64,000 nucleotides of DNA from Candidatus Nitricoxidivorans perseverans (GCA_030246985.1 CP107246.1:746282-810281); one strand, 5' to 3'; positions 12,034 to 21,678 are shown, counted from the stretch's first letter. Translations and numbers: made by a program. The notes: a model not told the origin generated them from the sequence alone.

Positions 12034-15021
12034 CTACGATGCCCCGGCCGCTCGCGGCTTGATGATCGCGTCGTGGTAGAGAAAGGCTTCGCGGATGTGG
12101 CCGCGCAGCTGCTCGTCATCCCAGGGCTTGGTCAGGAACTTGTAGATGGCGCCTTCGTTGACCAACCGGGTCACCGACTCCAAGTCCGTGTAGCCCGACA
12201 GCACGATGCGCACCGTGTCCGGATGAATATCCTTGGCCCGGCCAAGGAATTCCGTGCCGCTCATCACGGGCATGCGCTGGTCCGAGAGGATCACCTGGAC
12301 ATCGTTCGTCGCCAGCAGTTCCAGCCCCTCCTTCGCGCTGCCGGCGGCGAGCACGCGATAGTCTTCCCCGCGCAGCGCGCGCCCCAGGGCCGAAAGGATG
12401 TCCGGCTCGTCGTCCACGATCAGCAGCGTGCGAAGTTCCGCTCCCTCCTTCACCATCGGCGGCAGGGATTTCTCCTGCCGCAGCAGTTCGGCGAAATCGC
12501 CGGCCGGCACCGGGCGGCTGAAGAGGTAGCCCTGCATTTCGTCGCAACCGCGCATGCGCAGGTAGCCAAGCTGCGCCTCGGTCTCCACGCCCTCGGCGAC
12601 CACCCTGAGCTTCATTCGGTGGGCCAGGTCGATGATGGCGACGGCGATCAGGGCGGCGCCCGGCTCGGTGGCGATGCCGCGCACGAAGGACTGGTCGATC
12701 TTGAGGGTGTCGATGGCGAAGCGGCTCAGGTAGCCGAAGCTCGAATAACCGGTGCCGAAGTCGTCGAGCGACAGCCGCACGCCCAGCGCCCGGAGTTCGT
12801 CGAGCATGGCGACGGCCCGGTCGTGATCCTCCATCAGCATGCTTTCGGTCAGCTCCAGCTCCAGGCATTCCGGCGGCACGCCATGTCGCGCCAGCGCCTC
12901 GGACACCACCCGCTTCAGGTCGCCGGAGAGGAACTGCCGGGAAGAGACATTGACCGCCACATGCGCCAGGCCCAGGCCGGCATCGATCCAGGCGCGCAAT
13001 TGCCGGCAGACGACATCGATGACCCAGTTGCCGATGGCGACGATCAGCCCGGTCCGCTCCGCCAGCGGGATGAACATGATCGGCGGCACGAGATGCCCGT
13101 CCCGCTGCCATCGGATCAGGGCTTCCGCCCCGGACATGCGGCCGCTGCGCAGGTCGACCTTGGGCTGGTAGTGCAGCACCAGCTCGTCGCGTTCCAGCGC
13201 GCGGCGCAGCGCCGATTCCAGCTCCAGCTGGGCCACGGCATCGGCGTTCATGTCGGCCGTGTAGAAGCAGAACCGGTTGCGCCCCAATTCCTTGGCCCGG
13301 TACATGGCCGCGTCGGCGTCGCGCAGCAGGTCGGTGGCGCTGTCGCCGTCCTCCGGGAACACGCTGACGCCGATGCTGGCGCCCACGAAGATATCGTGGC
13401 CGCTCGACAGGCGGAAGGGGGCCGCCAGCAGGTCCAGCAGGTCGCGCGCCACCGTGGCCGCCTGCTGCAGCTCGTCGAGTGGCTCCAGCATCAGCATGAA
13501 CTCGTCGCCGCCCAGGCGGCCGAGGGTGTCCTCATCGCGCACGCGGCCCTTCAGGCGCTCGACCACGGCGACCAGCAGCTCGTCGCCCACCGTGTGCCCG
13601 AAACTGTCGTTGACCGTCTTGAAGCGATCGAGGTCGATGAACAGCACGCCGACCCGGTAGCCGCAGCGCCCGGCCCGCTCGACGGCATGCGCCAGGCGCG
13701 ATTGCAGCAGCAGGCGGTTGGGCAGGCTGGTCAGCGGATCATAGTGGGCCAGGCGGTCCATCTGCTCCTCGCCCTGCTTGAGCTTGCTGATATCGGTGAA
13801 GACGCCGACGTAATGCGTGGGCTCGCCGCGCTCGTTCCGGACGACGTTGATGGTCAGCCATTCCGGGTAGATTTCGCCGTTCTTGCGCCGGTTCCAGATT
13901 TCCCCCTGCCACTGGCCGGTCGACAGCAGGCCGGCCCACATGGCCTGGTAGAAGTCGCACTTCTGCCGGCCTGACTTGAGGATGCGGGGGTTGCGGCCCA
14001 GCACTTCCGCTTCCGAATAACCGGTGATTTCCGTGAACGCCTTGTTGACGGCGAGAATGTTGCCGTCCAGATCGGCAATGGTGACGCCGTCGTGCGTGCT
14101 CTCGAACACCGTGGCCGCCTGGCGTATCCGCTCGTCGGTGTGCTTGCGTTCGGTGATGTCGCGGAAAATGCCGATCAGGCAGGTCCGGTCTCCGATATGT
14201 ATCTTCGATCCCTTGATGTCGGCATAGAACACCGAACCATCCTTGCGCCTCACCGGAATGTCGGCGGCAAGCTCGATTTCGCCGCGCGACAGCTTCTCGA
14301 ACTGTTCCACGACATGCGGCAGGTCCTGCTCCCGGTGTATGTCCGCGACGCCGAGTCGGAGCATCTCCTCGACGCCGTATCCGAGCATCTGGCAGATCGT
14401 CCGGTTGCTCATGATGAATTGCCGGGTTTCCACATCCGCCAGCAGGATGCCGTCGAGGGCGTTCTCGAAGATGCTGCGAAAGCGTTCCTCGCTCTCGCGC
14501 AAGGATTCTTCCGCCTGCTTTCGGGCAGTGACGTCGTCGTAGATGGCGACCACTTCGCTGCCCGGCAGACGATAGACCTGGTTGTCGCGCCAGCCGGAAA
14601 TACGCTTGTCGCGGTAGAAGGCGATAGGGAAATGTTCCGCCTCGCCCGTGCGCCAGACGCGCCGGAGCACTTCCAGCAGGCCGAATTCCACCACGCCGGG
14701 GAAAACCTCGGTCACCCGGCGACCGAAGACGTCCTCGCGCCTGACATGCTCGATCCGTTCGACGGCGCCGTTGATCCCGGCGAAAACGAAATCCGCGCCC
14801 TCGTCGACCGCATGGTAAATCGCCACGCCCGAGGGCATGTTCTCAAAGAGCTGCCGGTACCGCGCCTGATATTCGTTCAGCGCCCTCGAGTGCGCGGCCG
14901 CGTGCTCGGCGACCTTCCGGCGCTGGCGCTGCCAAAGGAATCCGACAAAGGCGAGGGCGACGGCCAGCGCCGCTACCATCAACAGGAACAGGATGAAGTG
15001 GCGCGCATCCAACAGGTCCAT
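12034..15021 (-). CDS. Membrane PAS-GGDEF-EAL protein with C-terminal receiver domain
   Basis: 995-residue c-di-GMP turnover protein. A single transmembrane helix (residues about 9-29) is followed by three PAS modules (about 50-165, 175-295, 300-415). The GGDEF domain has an intact LGRLGGDEF and an RxxD inhibitory site (RDED) five residues before it. The EAL domain has all usual catalytic blocks (GAEALIRW, NVSSRQF, LELTES, LDDFGTGYSS, KIDQSFV, EGVET). Last is a phosphoacceptor receiver domain (about 870-985; IVDDEP, LSDQRMP, FLTKPWD). Receivers are normally N-terminal; this order is unusual. Both cyclase and phosphodiesterase look competent. It starts 62 nt after pit on the same strand, suggesting an operon with phosphate uptake. 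The ATG at 15021 directly precedes the membrane helix. Confidence 0.93.
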   Translation of the reverse strand: MDLLDARHFILFLLMVAALAVALAFVGFLWQRQRRKVAEHAAAHSRALNEYQARYRQLFENMPSGVAIYHAVDEGADFVFAGINGAVERIEHVRREDVFGRRVTEVFPGVVEFGLLEVLRRVWRTGEAEHFPIAFYRDKRISGWRDNQVYRLPGSEVVAIYDDVTARKQAEESLRESEERFRSIFENALDGILLADVETRQFIMSNRTICQMLGYGVEEMLRLGVADIHREQDLPHVVEQFEKLSRGEIELAADIPVRRKDGSVFYADIKGSKIHIGDRTCLIGIFRDITERKHTDERIRQAATVFESTHDGVTIADLDGNILAVNKAFTEITGYSEAEVLGRNPRILKSGRQKCDFYQAMWAGLLSTGQWQGEIWNRRKNGEIYPEWLTINVVRNERGEPTHYVGVFTDISKLKQGEEQMDRLAHYDPLTSLPNRLLLQSRLAHAVERAGRCGYRVGVLFIDLDRFKTVNDSFGHTVGDELLVAVVERLKGRVRDEDTLGRLGGDEFMLMLEPLDELQQAATVARDLLDLLAAPFRLSSGHDIFVGASIGVSVFPEDGDSATDLLRDADAAMYRAKELGRNRFCFYTADMNADAVAQLELESALRRALERDELVLHYQPKVDLRSGRMSGAEALIRWQRDGHLVPPIMFIPLAERTGLIVAIGNWVIDVVCRQLRAWIDAGLGLAHVAVNVSSRQFLSGDLKRVVSEALARHGVPPECLELELTESMLMEDHDRAVAMLDELRALGVRLSLDDFGTGYSSFGYLSRFAIDTLKIDQSFVRGIATEPGAALIAVAIIDLAHRMKLRVVAEGVETEAQLGYLRMRGCDEMQGYLFSRPVPAGDFAELLRQEKSLPPMVKEGAELRTLLIVDDEPDILSALGRALRGEDYRVLAAGSAKEGLELLATNDVQVILSDQRMPVMSGTEFLGRAKDIHPDTVRIVLSGYTDLESVTRLVNEGAIYKFLTKPWDDEQLRGHIREAFLYHDAIIKPRAAGAS

Positions 15022-15083
15022 CGCTGCAAATCCTGTGCAACCGGAAAATGCGATTGTATTCCTGTCCGGGCGCGCCGGCTGCC

Positions 15084-16091
15084 CTACAGCACCGCCTGTC
15101 CGATCCACCAGGCGACGGCGGAGATCAGCGCCGTGGCCGGGATCGTCAACACCCAAGCCCAGACGATGCCGCCGGCAACGCCCCAGCGCACGTTGCGCGT
15201 GCCGTGGGTCGAACCGACGCCGACGATGGCGCCGGTGATGGTGTGGGTGGTGGACACCGGGATGCCGAAGGCAGTAGCCAGGAACAGAGTCAGCGCGCCG
15301 CCCGTTTCCGCGGCGAATCCGCCCACGGGCTTGAGCTTTGTGATCCGTTGCCCCATGGTCTTGACGATGCGCCAGCCACCGAACAGCGTGCCCAGGCCCA
15401 TGGCCAAGTAACAGGAAACGATCACCCAGACGGGAACCGATTCGCCGCTGTTCGAAACCCCGGCGGCGATCAGCAGCATCCAGATGATGCCGATGGTCTT
15501 CTGGGCGTCGTTGCCGCCGTGCCCGAGGCTGTAGAGCGAGGCCGACGCCAGCTGCATGCGGCGGAACAGCTTGTCCACCTTGCGCGGCGTCGTCCGGTTG
15601 CACAGCCATGCGACGGCCACCATGAGCAGCGCGCCGAGGAGAAAACCCAGCATGGGCGCGACGAAGATGAACAGCACCACCTTGCCGACGCCGCCCCAGA
15701 TGAGGCTGCCCGGCCCGGCCTTGGCCAGCGCGGCGCCCACGAGGCCACCGATCAGGGCATGGGACGAGCTGGAGGGAATCCCGTAATACCAAGTGATGAT
15801 GTTCCAGGCGATGGCGCCGACGAGCGCGCCGAAGACGACGTAGTGATCGACGATGGCGGGGTCGATGGTGCCCTTGCCGATGGTGGCGGCCACCTTGAGT
15901 TGGAAGACGAAAATAGCGACGACGTTGAAGAAGGCCGCCCAGGCCACGGCCTGATGGGGCTTGAGGACGCCGGTGGAGACGATGGTGGCGATGGAGTTCG
16001 CCGCATCGTGGAAGCCATTCATGAAGTCGAAGGCCAGCGCCAGGGCGACCAGCACCACGATGGTGGTCAGGCTGATTTCGATGCCGGACAT
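15084..16091 (-). CDS. pit: Low-affinity inorganic phosphate transporter (Pit family)
   Basis: 335-residue polytopic membrane protein of the PiT family, which imports metal-phosphate complexes driven by the proton gradient. Both signature repeats are present: GFHDAANSIATIVSTGVLKP near residue 26 and SLGHGGNDAQKTIGII in the second half, with GIPVSTTHTITGAIVGVGS as the second inverted-repeat counterpart. The length is on the short side for the family, similar to other DUF47-linked PiT proteins. It starts 16 nt after the DUF47 gene, so the two are co-transcribed. Confidence 0.95.
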   Translation of the reverse strand: MSGIEISLTTIVVLVALALAFDFMNGFHDAANSIATIVSTGVLKPHQAVAWAAFFNVVAIFVFQLKVAATIGKGTIDPAIVDHYVVFGALVGAIAWNIITWYYGIPSSSSHALIGGLVGAALAKAGPGSLIWGGVGKVVLFIFVAPMLGFLLGALLMVAVAWLCNRTTPRKVDKLFRRMQLASASLYSLGHGGNDAQKTIGIIWMLLIAAGVSNSGESVPVWVIVSCYLAMGLGTLFGGWRIVKTMGQRITKLKPVGGFAAETGGALTLFLATAFGIPVSTTHTITGAIVGVGSTHGTRNVRWGVAGGIVWAWVLTIPATALISAVAWWIGQAVL

Positions 16092-16107
16092 GGGAGCCGC
16101 CGGCCGC

Positions 16108-16746
16108 TCAGGAATTTTCGAGGACGATGCCCTCGATGATGTTGGCCACGTCCTCGCAGCGGTCGGTGATGGCCTCCAGCAGCTCGTAGATGCCCTTGAG
16201 CTTGATCAACTCGCGCACGTCCCGCTCCTCGCGGAACAGCTTTGTGATGCCGGTTCGCATGACGCGGTCCGCGTCGGATTCGAGCTGATCGATCTGCTCG
16301 CAGGTCTTGAGGATGGCGTGGGCGTTGTCCATGTTCGGCAGCAGCGCGATGGCCGACTTGACACGCTCGCAGCAGGAGACGCAGATGTCGGCCAGGTGTC
16401 GGGCCTCCTGGGTCAGCTTTCGGACGTCATAGAGCTGCATGGATTCGCCGAAGTCCTGAATCAGGTCCAGGATGTCGTCCATGCGGGTGATCAGCTGGTG
16501 GATGTCATCGCGGTCGAGCGGCGTGTTGAAGGTGGTGTGCAGCAGGGCCATCGTGTCGTGCGTGATCTTGTCCGCCTTGCGCTCAACGTCGTCAATGACC
16601 CGGGTGTGCATGGCGAGATTATTGGGTCCGTCGCCGAGACCGGCCACAAGAACCGCCAGCTCGCGGCTTCCCCGCAGGATCAGGTCCGCATGGGCATTGA
16701 AGAGATCGAAGAACTTGCCCTCCCTGGGCATCAGACGTGAGAACAT
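16108..16746 (-). CDS. DUF47 (PhoU-like) phosphate transport regulator
   Basis: 212-residue all-helical protein of the DUF47/TIGR00153 family, distant relatives of PhoU that accompany and probably control PiT transporters. The start MFSRLMPREGKFFDLFNAHADLI and the later MDDILDLIQDFGESM and ELIKLKGIYELLEAITDRCEDVANIIEGI blocks are typical. Metal-binding E/D-x3-D motifs characteristic of PhoU-like folds are present. An in-frame ATG at 16779 would overlap the predicted -10 element, so 16746 is preferred. Confidence 0.93.
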   Translation of the reverse strand: MFSRLMPREGKFFDLFNAHADLILRGSRELAVLVAGLGDGPNNLAMHTRVIDDVERKADKITHDTMALLHTTFNTPLDRDDIHQLITRMDDILDLIQDFGESMQLYDVRKLTQEARHLADICVSCCERVKSAIALLPNMDNAHAILKTCEQIDQLESDADRVMRTGITKLFREERDVRELIKLKGIYELLEAITDRCEDVANIIEGIVLENS

Positions 16747-16777
16747 GGATCGGCCGCTTTGGTGATGGAATCGCGAC

Positions 16778-16786
16778 ATTCTATCA
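16778..16786 (-). promoter_or_regulatory. Extended -10 promoter of the DUF47-pit operon
   Basis: Minus-strand TGATAGAAT is an extended -10 element. It places the transcript start near 16771, about 25 nt before the chosen DUF47 ATG. No strong -35 is seen, as is common with extended -10 sites. Confidence 0.5.
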
Positions 16787-16814
16787 GTCCGGCTCCTTCC
16801 GCCAGGACGGCTGG

Positions 16815-16820
16815 TAGAAT
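16815..16820 (+). promoter_or_regulatory. Putative -10 element of the DUF2863 gene
   Basis: Plus-strand TAGAAT, 32 nt before the ATG, in the 106-nt divergent region. The -35 match is poor. Confidence 0.35.
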
Positions 16821-16852
16821 GCCCCACTCGCAGCACACCCTTCCAGGCCACC

Positions 16853-18022
16853 ATGAAACGCACCCGCTTCCCCCGTCGCGTCAAGCAGACTCCTGACACC
16901 GAGCAACTGATCCGTTTGGCTGGCAGCCTCGCCCACTCGACCAGCCGCATCGAGGACGCCTGGTGGGAAACGCGGATCGCGGCCCTGGTCGACCGCCTGC
17001 TGGCGGACGGCGACGAGGCGACCCTGATCGCGACGCTCGATCATCTCTACGGCGTCGGCGGCCGGGCCTACGACGAGCTAGCCGATCTGATCGAATCCTG
17101 CTGCGAAACCCGACGCATTGACGCCGGCGGCGGCCAGGACATGCTCCTTTTCGCGGCACCGGTGCTGGCCTGGTCGCGCTACGCCATCCCCTCCGGCCCC
17201 GTCTCCGGCGAAGTGCTCGCCAATGCGCGCGTCCATCTCCAGGCCCACGTTCTGGGCGCACAGGCCCGCCTGGGGCTGGCCGACTTCCTCTGGAGTCCGG
17301 ACCAGCTGCCGCAAAGCTACGCCGAGACCACCCAGCTCGCCGAAAAACTCGGCCACGCCGCCCTGCACGGCCGCGATCTCAAGATCGACCCGGCGACAAT
17401 GGCAGAAACCGTGAATTTCCTCTCCGACACCCGCTACCTGATCGGTGCCGTGGCCGCGCCCCGCGGTAGCGCCCTCTTCCGCTGGCAGGAAGACGACGTC
17501 AGCCGCGCCGACGTGCTGAAGCAATGGCGCGGACAGGGCGGCGAAGCGTTGCGGCCGCTGCTGCCCGCTTGCGCCACTGAGTTGCTGCTGCCCCAGCCCT
17601 ACCACGCCGCCGCCCGCGACGCCGACCGCGCATCGCGCCCCTACTCGCTGCGCGCCGCCGTTGCCTTTCTCCAGACGACGCTCAACGTCGCCGCCGCCCA
17701 GCTGCGCGCCGTGATGGCTCCCTACTACGACCGCCAGCTGGAGGAGTTTCGCATCGGCTTCACCACGCACGACAGCACGGACATCGCGCATGGCGTCGTT
17801 TGGCCGCTGTTGGAAAACGAGGACGAAGCCACGGACACGCCGGCACAGATCGAGGCAGTGCTGCGCGAGGCCGGCATTGGCGAGATCATCGCCCTTGACC
17901 AGCGATTCCCGCTTGAATTCTGCGACGACTGCGGCGCACCGCTCTATCCCAACCCCGATGGCGAGCCTTCACACGCCGAGCTACCCGAACAGGAATCCTC
18001 GACGCCGCGCCACCTGCACTGA
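16853..18022 (+). CDS. DUF2863 family protein
   Basis: 389-residue soluble protein that I recognise as the DUF2863 family, found mainly in Betaproteobacteria and of unknown function. Family-like blocks are MKRTRFPRRVKQTPDTEQL at the start, LLFAAPVLAWSRYAIPSGPV near residue 100, LQAHVLGAQARLGLADFLWSPDQLP and DTRYLIGAVAAPRGSALFRWQE. A CxxC pair sits near the C-terminus (EFCDDCGAPLYPNPDGE), resembling half of a zinc ribbon. No signal peptide or membrane segment is visible. It is divergent from the DUF47-pit operon and followed by a bidirectional terminator. A functional link to phosphate is not demonstrated. Confidence 0.82.
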   Translation: MKRTRFPRRVKQTPDTEQLIRLAGSLAHSTSRIEDAWWETRIAALVDRLLADGDEATLIATLDHLYGVGGRAYDELADLIESCCETRRIDAGGGQDMLLFAAPVLAWSRYAIPSGPVSGEVLANARVHLQAHVLGAQARLGLADFLWSPDQLPQSYAETTQLAEKLGHAALHGRDLKIDPATMAETVNFLSDTRYLIGAVAAPRGSALFRWQEDDVSRADVLKQWRGQGGEALRPLLPACATELLLPQPYHAAARDADRASRPYSLRAAVAFLQTTLNVAAAQLRAVMAPYYDRQLEEFRIGFTTHDSTDIAHGVVWPLLENEDEATDTPAQIEAVLREAGIGEIIALDQRFPLEFCDDCGAPLYPNPDGEPSHAELPEQESSTPRHLH

Positions 18023-18056
18023 CTTCTCACTTCCTTCCTACATGGCATCCAGAAAC

Positions 18057-18088
18057 AACAAGGGCCTAGCCGAAGCTAAGCCCTTGTT
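18057..18088. terminator. Bidirectional terminator between DUF2863 gene and tRNA genes
   Basis: Inverted repeat with arms AACAAGGGCCTAGC and GCTAAGCCCTTGTT (one mismatch) and a 4-nt loop. It is followed on the minus strand by a T-rich tract (TTGTTGTTTC). It ends the tRNA transcript on the minus strand and probably the DUF2863 transcript on the plus strand. Confidence 0.75.
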
Positions 18089-18092
18089 CCGG

Positions 18093-18170
<78 letters not shown>

Positions 18171-18185
18171 TCAGAGAGGCTGCGC

Positions 18186-18214
18186 ATTATACACGTGGCC
18201 TCCGGCATGGCCAC
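18186..18214 (-). promoter_or_regulatory. Possible separate promoter of tRNA-fMet with inverted repeat
   Basis: Minus-strand TATAAT (18186-18191) lies in the 61-nt gap before tRNA-fMet. Upstream are GTGGCC and GGCCAC arms (18195-18214) around an 8-nt spacer. No convincing -35 is seen. It may be a second promoter with an operator-like repeat. Confidence 0.35.
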
Positions 18215-18231
18215 GCAATGCGTGAAATTGT

Positions 18232-18308
18232 TGGCGGAGCGGACGGGACTCGAACCCGCGACCCCCGGCGTGACAGGCCGGTATTCTAACCAACTGAACT
18301 ACCGCTCC
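18232..18308 (-). tRNA. tRNA-Asp (anticodon GTC)
   Basis: 77 nt cloverleaf with encoded CCA. Acceptor GGAGCGG pairs with CCGCUCC. The anticodon stem-loop is CCGGCCUGUCACGCCGG. Third gene of the minus-strand tRNA cluster. Confidence 0.96.
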
Positions 18309-18353
18309 ATACTGCACTTCAAAGAGCCGCATCGCTGCGACTCCCGCAAATCT

Positions 18354-18429
18354 TGGCGTCCCCACGGGGATTCGAACCCCGGTTCATACCGTGAAAGGGT
18401 ATTGTCCTAGGCCTCTAGACGATAGGGAC
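18354..18429 (-). tRNA. tRNA-Glu (anticodon TTC)
   Basis: 76 nt cloverleaf with encoded CCA. Acceptor GUCCCUA pairs with UGGGGAC (with G-U). The anticodon loop is CUUUCAC. Confidence 0.96.
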
Positions 18430-18437
18430 TTCGTCTT

Positions 18438-18513
<76 letters not shown>

Positions 18514-18527
18514 ACAAGAGAGCGCGC

Positions 18528-18556
18528 ATTATACGGACGGCCCCCTGGGGTGTAAA
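18528..18556 (-). promoter_or_regulatory. Promoter of the tRNA Ala-Glu-Asp(-fMet) cluster
   Basis: Minus-strand -35 TTTACA (18551-18556), 17 nt, -10 TATAAT (18528-18533), 14 nt before tRNA-Ala. The consensus is nearly perfect, as expected for a stable-RNA promoter. Confidence 0.85.
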
Positions 18557-18573
18557 GCGCATTTTCGGAATTT

Positions 18574-19998
18574 TTAAATGACCTTCCCGGGATTCATCAG
18601 GCCGCGCGGATCGATGGCGCGCTTGACGGCGCGCATCATGTCCATCTCGACATCGCCCTTGTAGCGCAGGATTTCATCGCGCTTGAGCTGGCCCAGCCCA
18701 TGCTCGGCGGAGATCGAGCCGCCCAGTTCATGCACCAGGTCGTACACAAGGCGGTTGACGACCGGCGCCTGTCCGATGAAACCGGCATTGGCGGAGGCCT
18801 CCGGCATCGAGGGGTTGTAGTGCAGGTTGCCGTCGCCGATGTGGCCGAAGCAGACGATGCGCACGCCGGGGAACGCGGCCGACAGGGCGGCGTCGGCGCG
18901 GGCGATGAATTCGGCGATGCGCGAGACGGGCACGGAGATGTCGTGCTTGATGGAAATGCCCTGCGCCTTTTCGGCCTCCGAGACGTTCTCGCGCAGGCGC
19001 CACAGCGCCCGGCCCTGGGCCATGCTTTTCGCCATGGCGGCATCCGTCGCCTCGCCGGCCTCGATGGCGGCTGCCAGCGCGTCTTCCAGCGCGCCGTCGA
19101 GGTCGAAATCCTCGATCGCGTCGGCAAGTTCGACCAGAACCTGCCAGGCCGGCCGGCCGGCGAGCGGGTCCTGCGTGTCCGGGATATGCCCCAGCACGAG
19201 GTCGAGGCCGGAGCGCCCCACGATCTCGAACGCCGTCACGCGGTCGCCGACCGTCGCGCGCAGCCGGTTGAGCAGCGCCACGGCGGCGGCGGGATCGGGC
19301 ACCGCGACCCATGCCGTCGCAAGCCGGCGCGGTGGCGGGAACAGCTTCAGCACGGCGGCGGTGATCAGGCCCAGCGTGCCCTCGGCGCCGATGAACAGGT
19401 GCTTGAGATCGTAGCCCGTGTTGTCCTTTCGCAGCGAGCGCAGCCCGTTCCAGACGCGGCCGTCGGGCAGCACGGCTTCGAGCCCGAGGCAGAGGTCGCG
19501 GGCGTTGCCGTAGCGCAGCACCTGGACGCCGCCGGCATTGGTGGACAAGTTGCCGCCGAGGGTCGCCGTGCCTTCGGCAGCCAGCGACAGCGGGAACAGC
19601 CGGCCGGCGGATGCCGCGGCATCGCGCACGGCGGCGAGCGTGCAGCCGGCTTCGACGGTGATGGCGTTGTTGTCGACATCGATGGCGCGGATGCGGTTCA
19701 TGCGCGCGAGGCTCACCACCACTTCCCCGTTCGGCGCATTCGTCGCATTCGTTGGCGTGGCGCCCCCGCACATGCCAGTGTTGCCGCCCTGCGGCACGAT
19801 GGCAACATTGGCCTGCCCGCACAGGCGCACCACGGCGGCCACCTCTTCCGTGCCGCCGGGCCGCACGACGGCGAGCGCCGTGCCGATATAGCGGCCGCGC
19901 CAGTCGGTGCAGCAGGGCGCGATGTCGGCGGGATCGGTCAGCACATGGCCGGCGCCGACGGCGGCGCACAGCGAATCGAGCAGTTCGTCCGGGGTCAT
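18574..19998 (-). CDS. FAD-binding oxidoreductase, D-2-hydroxy-acid dehydrogenase type (GlcD/DLD2 family)
   Basis: 474-residue flavoprotein of the vanillyl-alcohol-oxidase fold. The FAD_binding_4 domain (residues about 35-175) shows [15 protein letters not shown], and the FAD-oxidase C domain follows. The latter has the metal-site-like blocks [13 protein letters not shown] and [14 protein letters not shown]. These fit D-lactate, glycolate or D-2-hydroxyglutarate dehydrogenases; the substrate cannot be told from sequence alone, though the single-chain form without GlcE/GlcF neighbours favours a DLD2/D-2-hydroxyglutarate type. The start codon overlaps the rimO stop by 4 nt (ATGA), so the two are translationally coupled. 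Confidence 0.88.
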   Translation of the reverse strand: MTPDELLDSLCAAVGAGHVLTDPADIAPCCTDWRGRYIGTALAVVRPGGTEEVAAVVRLCGQANVAIVPQGGNTGMCGGATPTNATNAPNGEVVVSLARMNRIRAIDVDNNAITVEAGCTLAAVRDAAASAGRLFPLSLAAEGTATLGGNLSTNAGGVQVLRYGNARDLCLGLEAVLPDGRVWNGLRSLRKDNTGYDLKHLFIGAEGTLGLITAAVLKLFPPPRRLATAWVAVPDPAAAVALLNRLRATVGDRVTAFEIVGRSGLDLVLGHIPDTQDPLAGRPAWQVLVELADAIEDFDLDGALEDALAAAIEAGEATDAAMAKSMAQGRALWRLRENVSEAEKAQGISIKHDISVPVSRIAEFIARADAALSAAFPGVRIVCFGHIGDGNLHYNPSMPEASANAGFIGQAPVVNRLVYDLVHELGGSISAEHGLGQLKRDEILRYKGDVEMDMMRAVKRAIDPRGLMNPGKVI

Positions 19999-21305
19999 AT
20001 CAGCCTGGCGTACAGGTCGTGCACGTCGCAGTCGGTCACCGTGACGTCGGCGAACTCGCCGACCGACAGATCCTCCCCGTCGGTCACGTAGACGAGGCCG
20101 TCGATCTCCGGCGCATCGGCGGTCGAGCGGGCGACGGCGCCCTCCTCGTCCACGTCGTCGACCAGCACCCGGATCGTGCGCCCGATCTTCGCCTCCAGGC
20201 GGCGCGTGCTGATGTCTTCCTGGTGCTGCATGAGGCGCATGCGCCGTTCCTCGCGCACCTCTTCCGGCAGCGCGCCCGGCAGCGCGTTGGCCGCCGCGTC
20301 CTCGACCGGCGAATAGGCGAAGGCGCCGACGCGATCCAGCGACGCCGCGTCGAGGAATTGCAGCAGCTCGTCGAACTCGGCTTCCGTCTCGCCCGGAAAG
20401 CCGGTGATGAATGTGGAGCGGAGAGTCAGTTCCGGCACCACGGCGCGCCAGGCGGCGATGCGGTCCAGCGTCTTCTCGATGTCGCCCGGCCGCTTCATCA
20501 GCCGGAGGATGCGGGGAGACGCGTGCTGAAAGGGCACATCCAGGTAGGGCAGGATTTTCCCCTCCGCCATCAGCGGCAGCAGGTCGTCCACGCTCGGATA
20601 GGGATAGACGTAATGCAGGCGGATCCAGGCGCCCAGATCGCCCAATTCCCGGCACAGGTCGAATAGCCGCGTCTTCACCGGCCTGCCGCCCGAAAAGCCG
20701 GTGCGATATTTCACGTCGACGCCATAGGCGCTGGTGTCCTGGGAGACGACCAGCAGCTCCCTGACGCCGGCCTTGACCAGGTTTTCCGCCTCCTGCATCA
20801 CCTCGCCGACGGGCCGGCTGACCAGGTCGCCGCGCAGCGACGGGATGATGCAGAAGCTGCACCGGTGGTTGCAGCCCTCCGAAATCTTGAGGTAGGCGTA
20901 GTGGTCCGGCGTCAGCTTCACGCCCTGGGGCGGAACGAGATCGACGAATGGATCATGCGGCGCGGGCAGGTGCTCATGCACGGCCGCCATGACTTCGGCC
21001 AGGGCGTGGGGGCCGGTGACGGCGAGCACCTTCGGGTATTCCGTCCTGACGATGTCCCCCTTCGCGCCGAGGCAGCCGGTGACGATGACCCGGCCGTTCT
21101 CGTCCAGGGCCTCGCCGATGGCCTCCAGGGACTCTTCCACGGCCGCGTCGATGAAGCCGCAGGTATTGACGATAACCAGGTCGGCGCCGGCATAGCTGCC
21201 GGAGAGCTCGTAGCCCTCGGCGCGCAGGCGGGTCAGTATCTGTTCGGCGTCGACCGACGCCTTCGGGCAGCCGAGGGAGACGAATCCGATTCTGGGCGCC
21301 GCCAC
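19995..21305 (-). CDS. rimO: Ribosomal protein S12 methylthiotransferase RimO
   Basis: RimO is a radical-SAM enzyme that attaches a methylthio group to an aspartate of ribosomal protein S12. The 436-residue product has the N-terminal UPF0004 domain ([31 protein letters not shown], giving three cluster cysteines). The radical-SAM motif CNHRCSFC follows (about residue 147), and a C-terminal TRAM domain carries [26 protein letters not shown]. The start is a GTG that shares its G with the TAG stop of phaR, so rimO depends on phaR translation. Confidence 0.97.
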   Translation of the reverse strand: MAAPRIGFVSLGCPKASVDAEQILTRLRAEGYELSGSYAGADLVIVNTCGFIDAAVEESLEAIGEALDENGRVIVTGCLGAKGDIVRTEYPKVLAVTGPHALAEVMAAVHEHLPAPHDPFVDLVPPQGVKLTPDHYAYLKISEGCNHRCSFCIIPSLRGDLVSRPVGEVMQEAENLVKAGVRELLVVSQDTSAYGVDVKYRTGFSGGRPVKTRLFDLCRELGDLGAWIRLHYVYPYPSVDDLLPLMAEGKILPYLDVPFQHASPRILRLMKRPGDIEKTLDRIAAWRAVVPELTLRSTFITGFPGETEAEFDELLQFLDAASLDRVGAFAYSPVEDAAANALPGALPEEVREERRMRLMQHQEDISTRRLEAKIGRTIRVLVDDVDEEGAVARSTADAPEIDGLVYVTDGEDLSVGEFADVTVTDCDVHDLYARLI

Positions 21306-21634
21306 TATTGCCGGGCCTGCATTTCGGTGAAGGCCCTGACATTGCTCTCCAGGTATTTGCCCATCATGTCCTGCATGGCGTTGCCGTGAGAGCGGATCAT
21401 CTGCGACAGCAGTTCGGAGCTGAGCATGGGAATCCCGGCCATTTCCTCATCCAGGATGATCTGCAACAGGATGCAGCGGGTCAGGTCCTCGCCCGTCCTG
21501 GCGTCCGCGACCCGGAAATTCTCATGGCGCAGCACGAGATCCTTGACGTCGGCCAGGGTGATGTAGGTGCTGGTTCGCGTGTCGTAAAGGCGGCGATTGG
21601 GATATTTTTTTATCAGGCGGCTCTGCTCGGCCAT
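21305..21634 (-). CDS. phaR: Polyhydroxyalkanoate synthesis repressor PhaR, C-terminally short
   Basis: PhaR represses polyhydroxyalkanoate granule genes and also binds the polymer. The 109-residue product has the diagnostic DNA-binding half ([48 protein letters not shown]). One PHB-accumulation regulator repeat follows ([43 protein letters not shown]). Relatives usually continue to about 180 residues with a second amphipathic region; here the TAG stop follows EMQARQ and leads straight into rimO. DNA binding should be preserved, while polymer binding may be altered. A palindrome lies in its leader. Confidence 0.9.
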   Translation of the reverse strand: MAEQSRLIKKYPNRRLYDTRTSTYITLADVKDLVLRHENFRVADARTGEDLTRCILLQIILDEEMAGIPMLSSELLSQMIRSHGNAMQDMMGKYLESNVRAFTEMQARQ

Positions 21635-21646
21635 GGGCGTTCTCCT

Positions 21647-21678
21647 GCCGGCATCGTGTGCCGGCGCAGCGGATTATA
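21647..21678 (-). promoter_or_regulatory. phaR -10 element and leader palindrome
   Basis: A minus-strand TATAAT (21673-21678) is followed by an inverted repeat, arms GCCGGCA and TGCCGGC around 5 nt (21647-21665). The repeat occupies the start of the transcript, 13 nt before the phaR ATG. It could be an operator (PhaR is often autoregulated) or a 5' hairpin. The -35 is weak. Confidence 0.45.

Noticed and set aside
11821-13974. 717-codon open frame on the plus strand
   Set aside because: It is antisense to the EAL/receiver part of the c-di-GMP protein and shows no family features.
15022-15792. N-terminal extension of the PAS-GGDEF-EAL protein
   Set aside because: The frame stays open upstream but runs through pit in another frame; the protein properly starts with its membrane helix at 15021.
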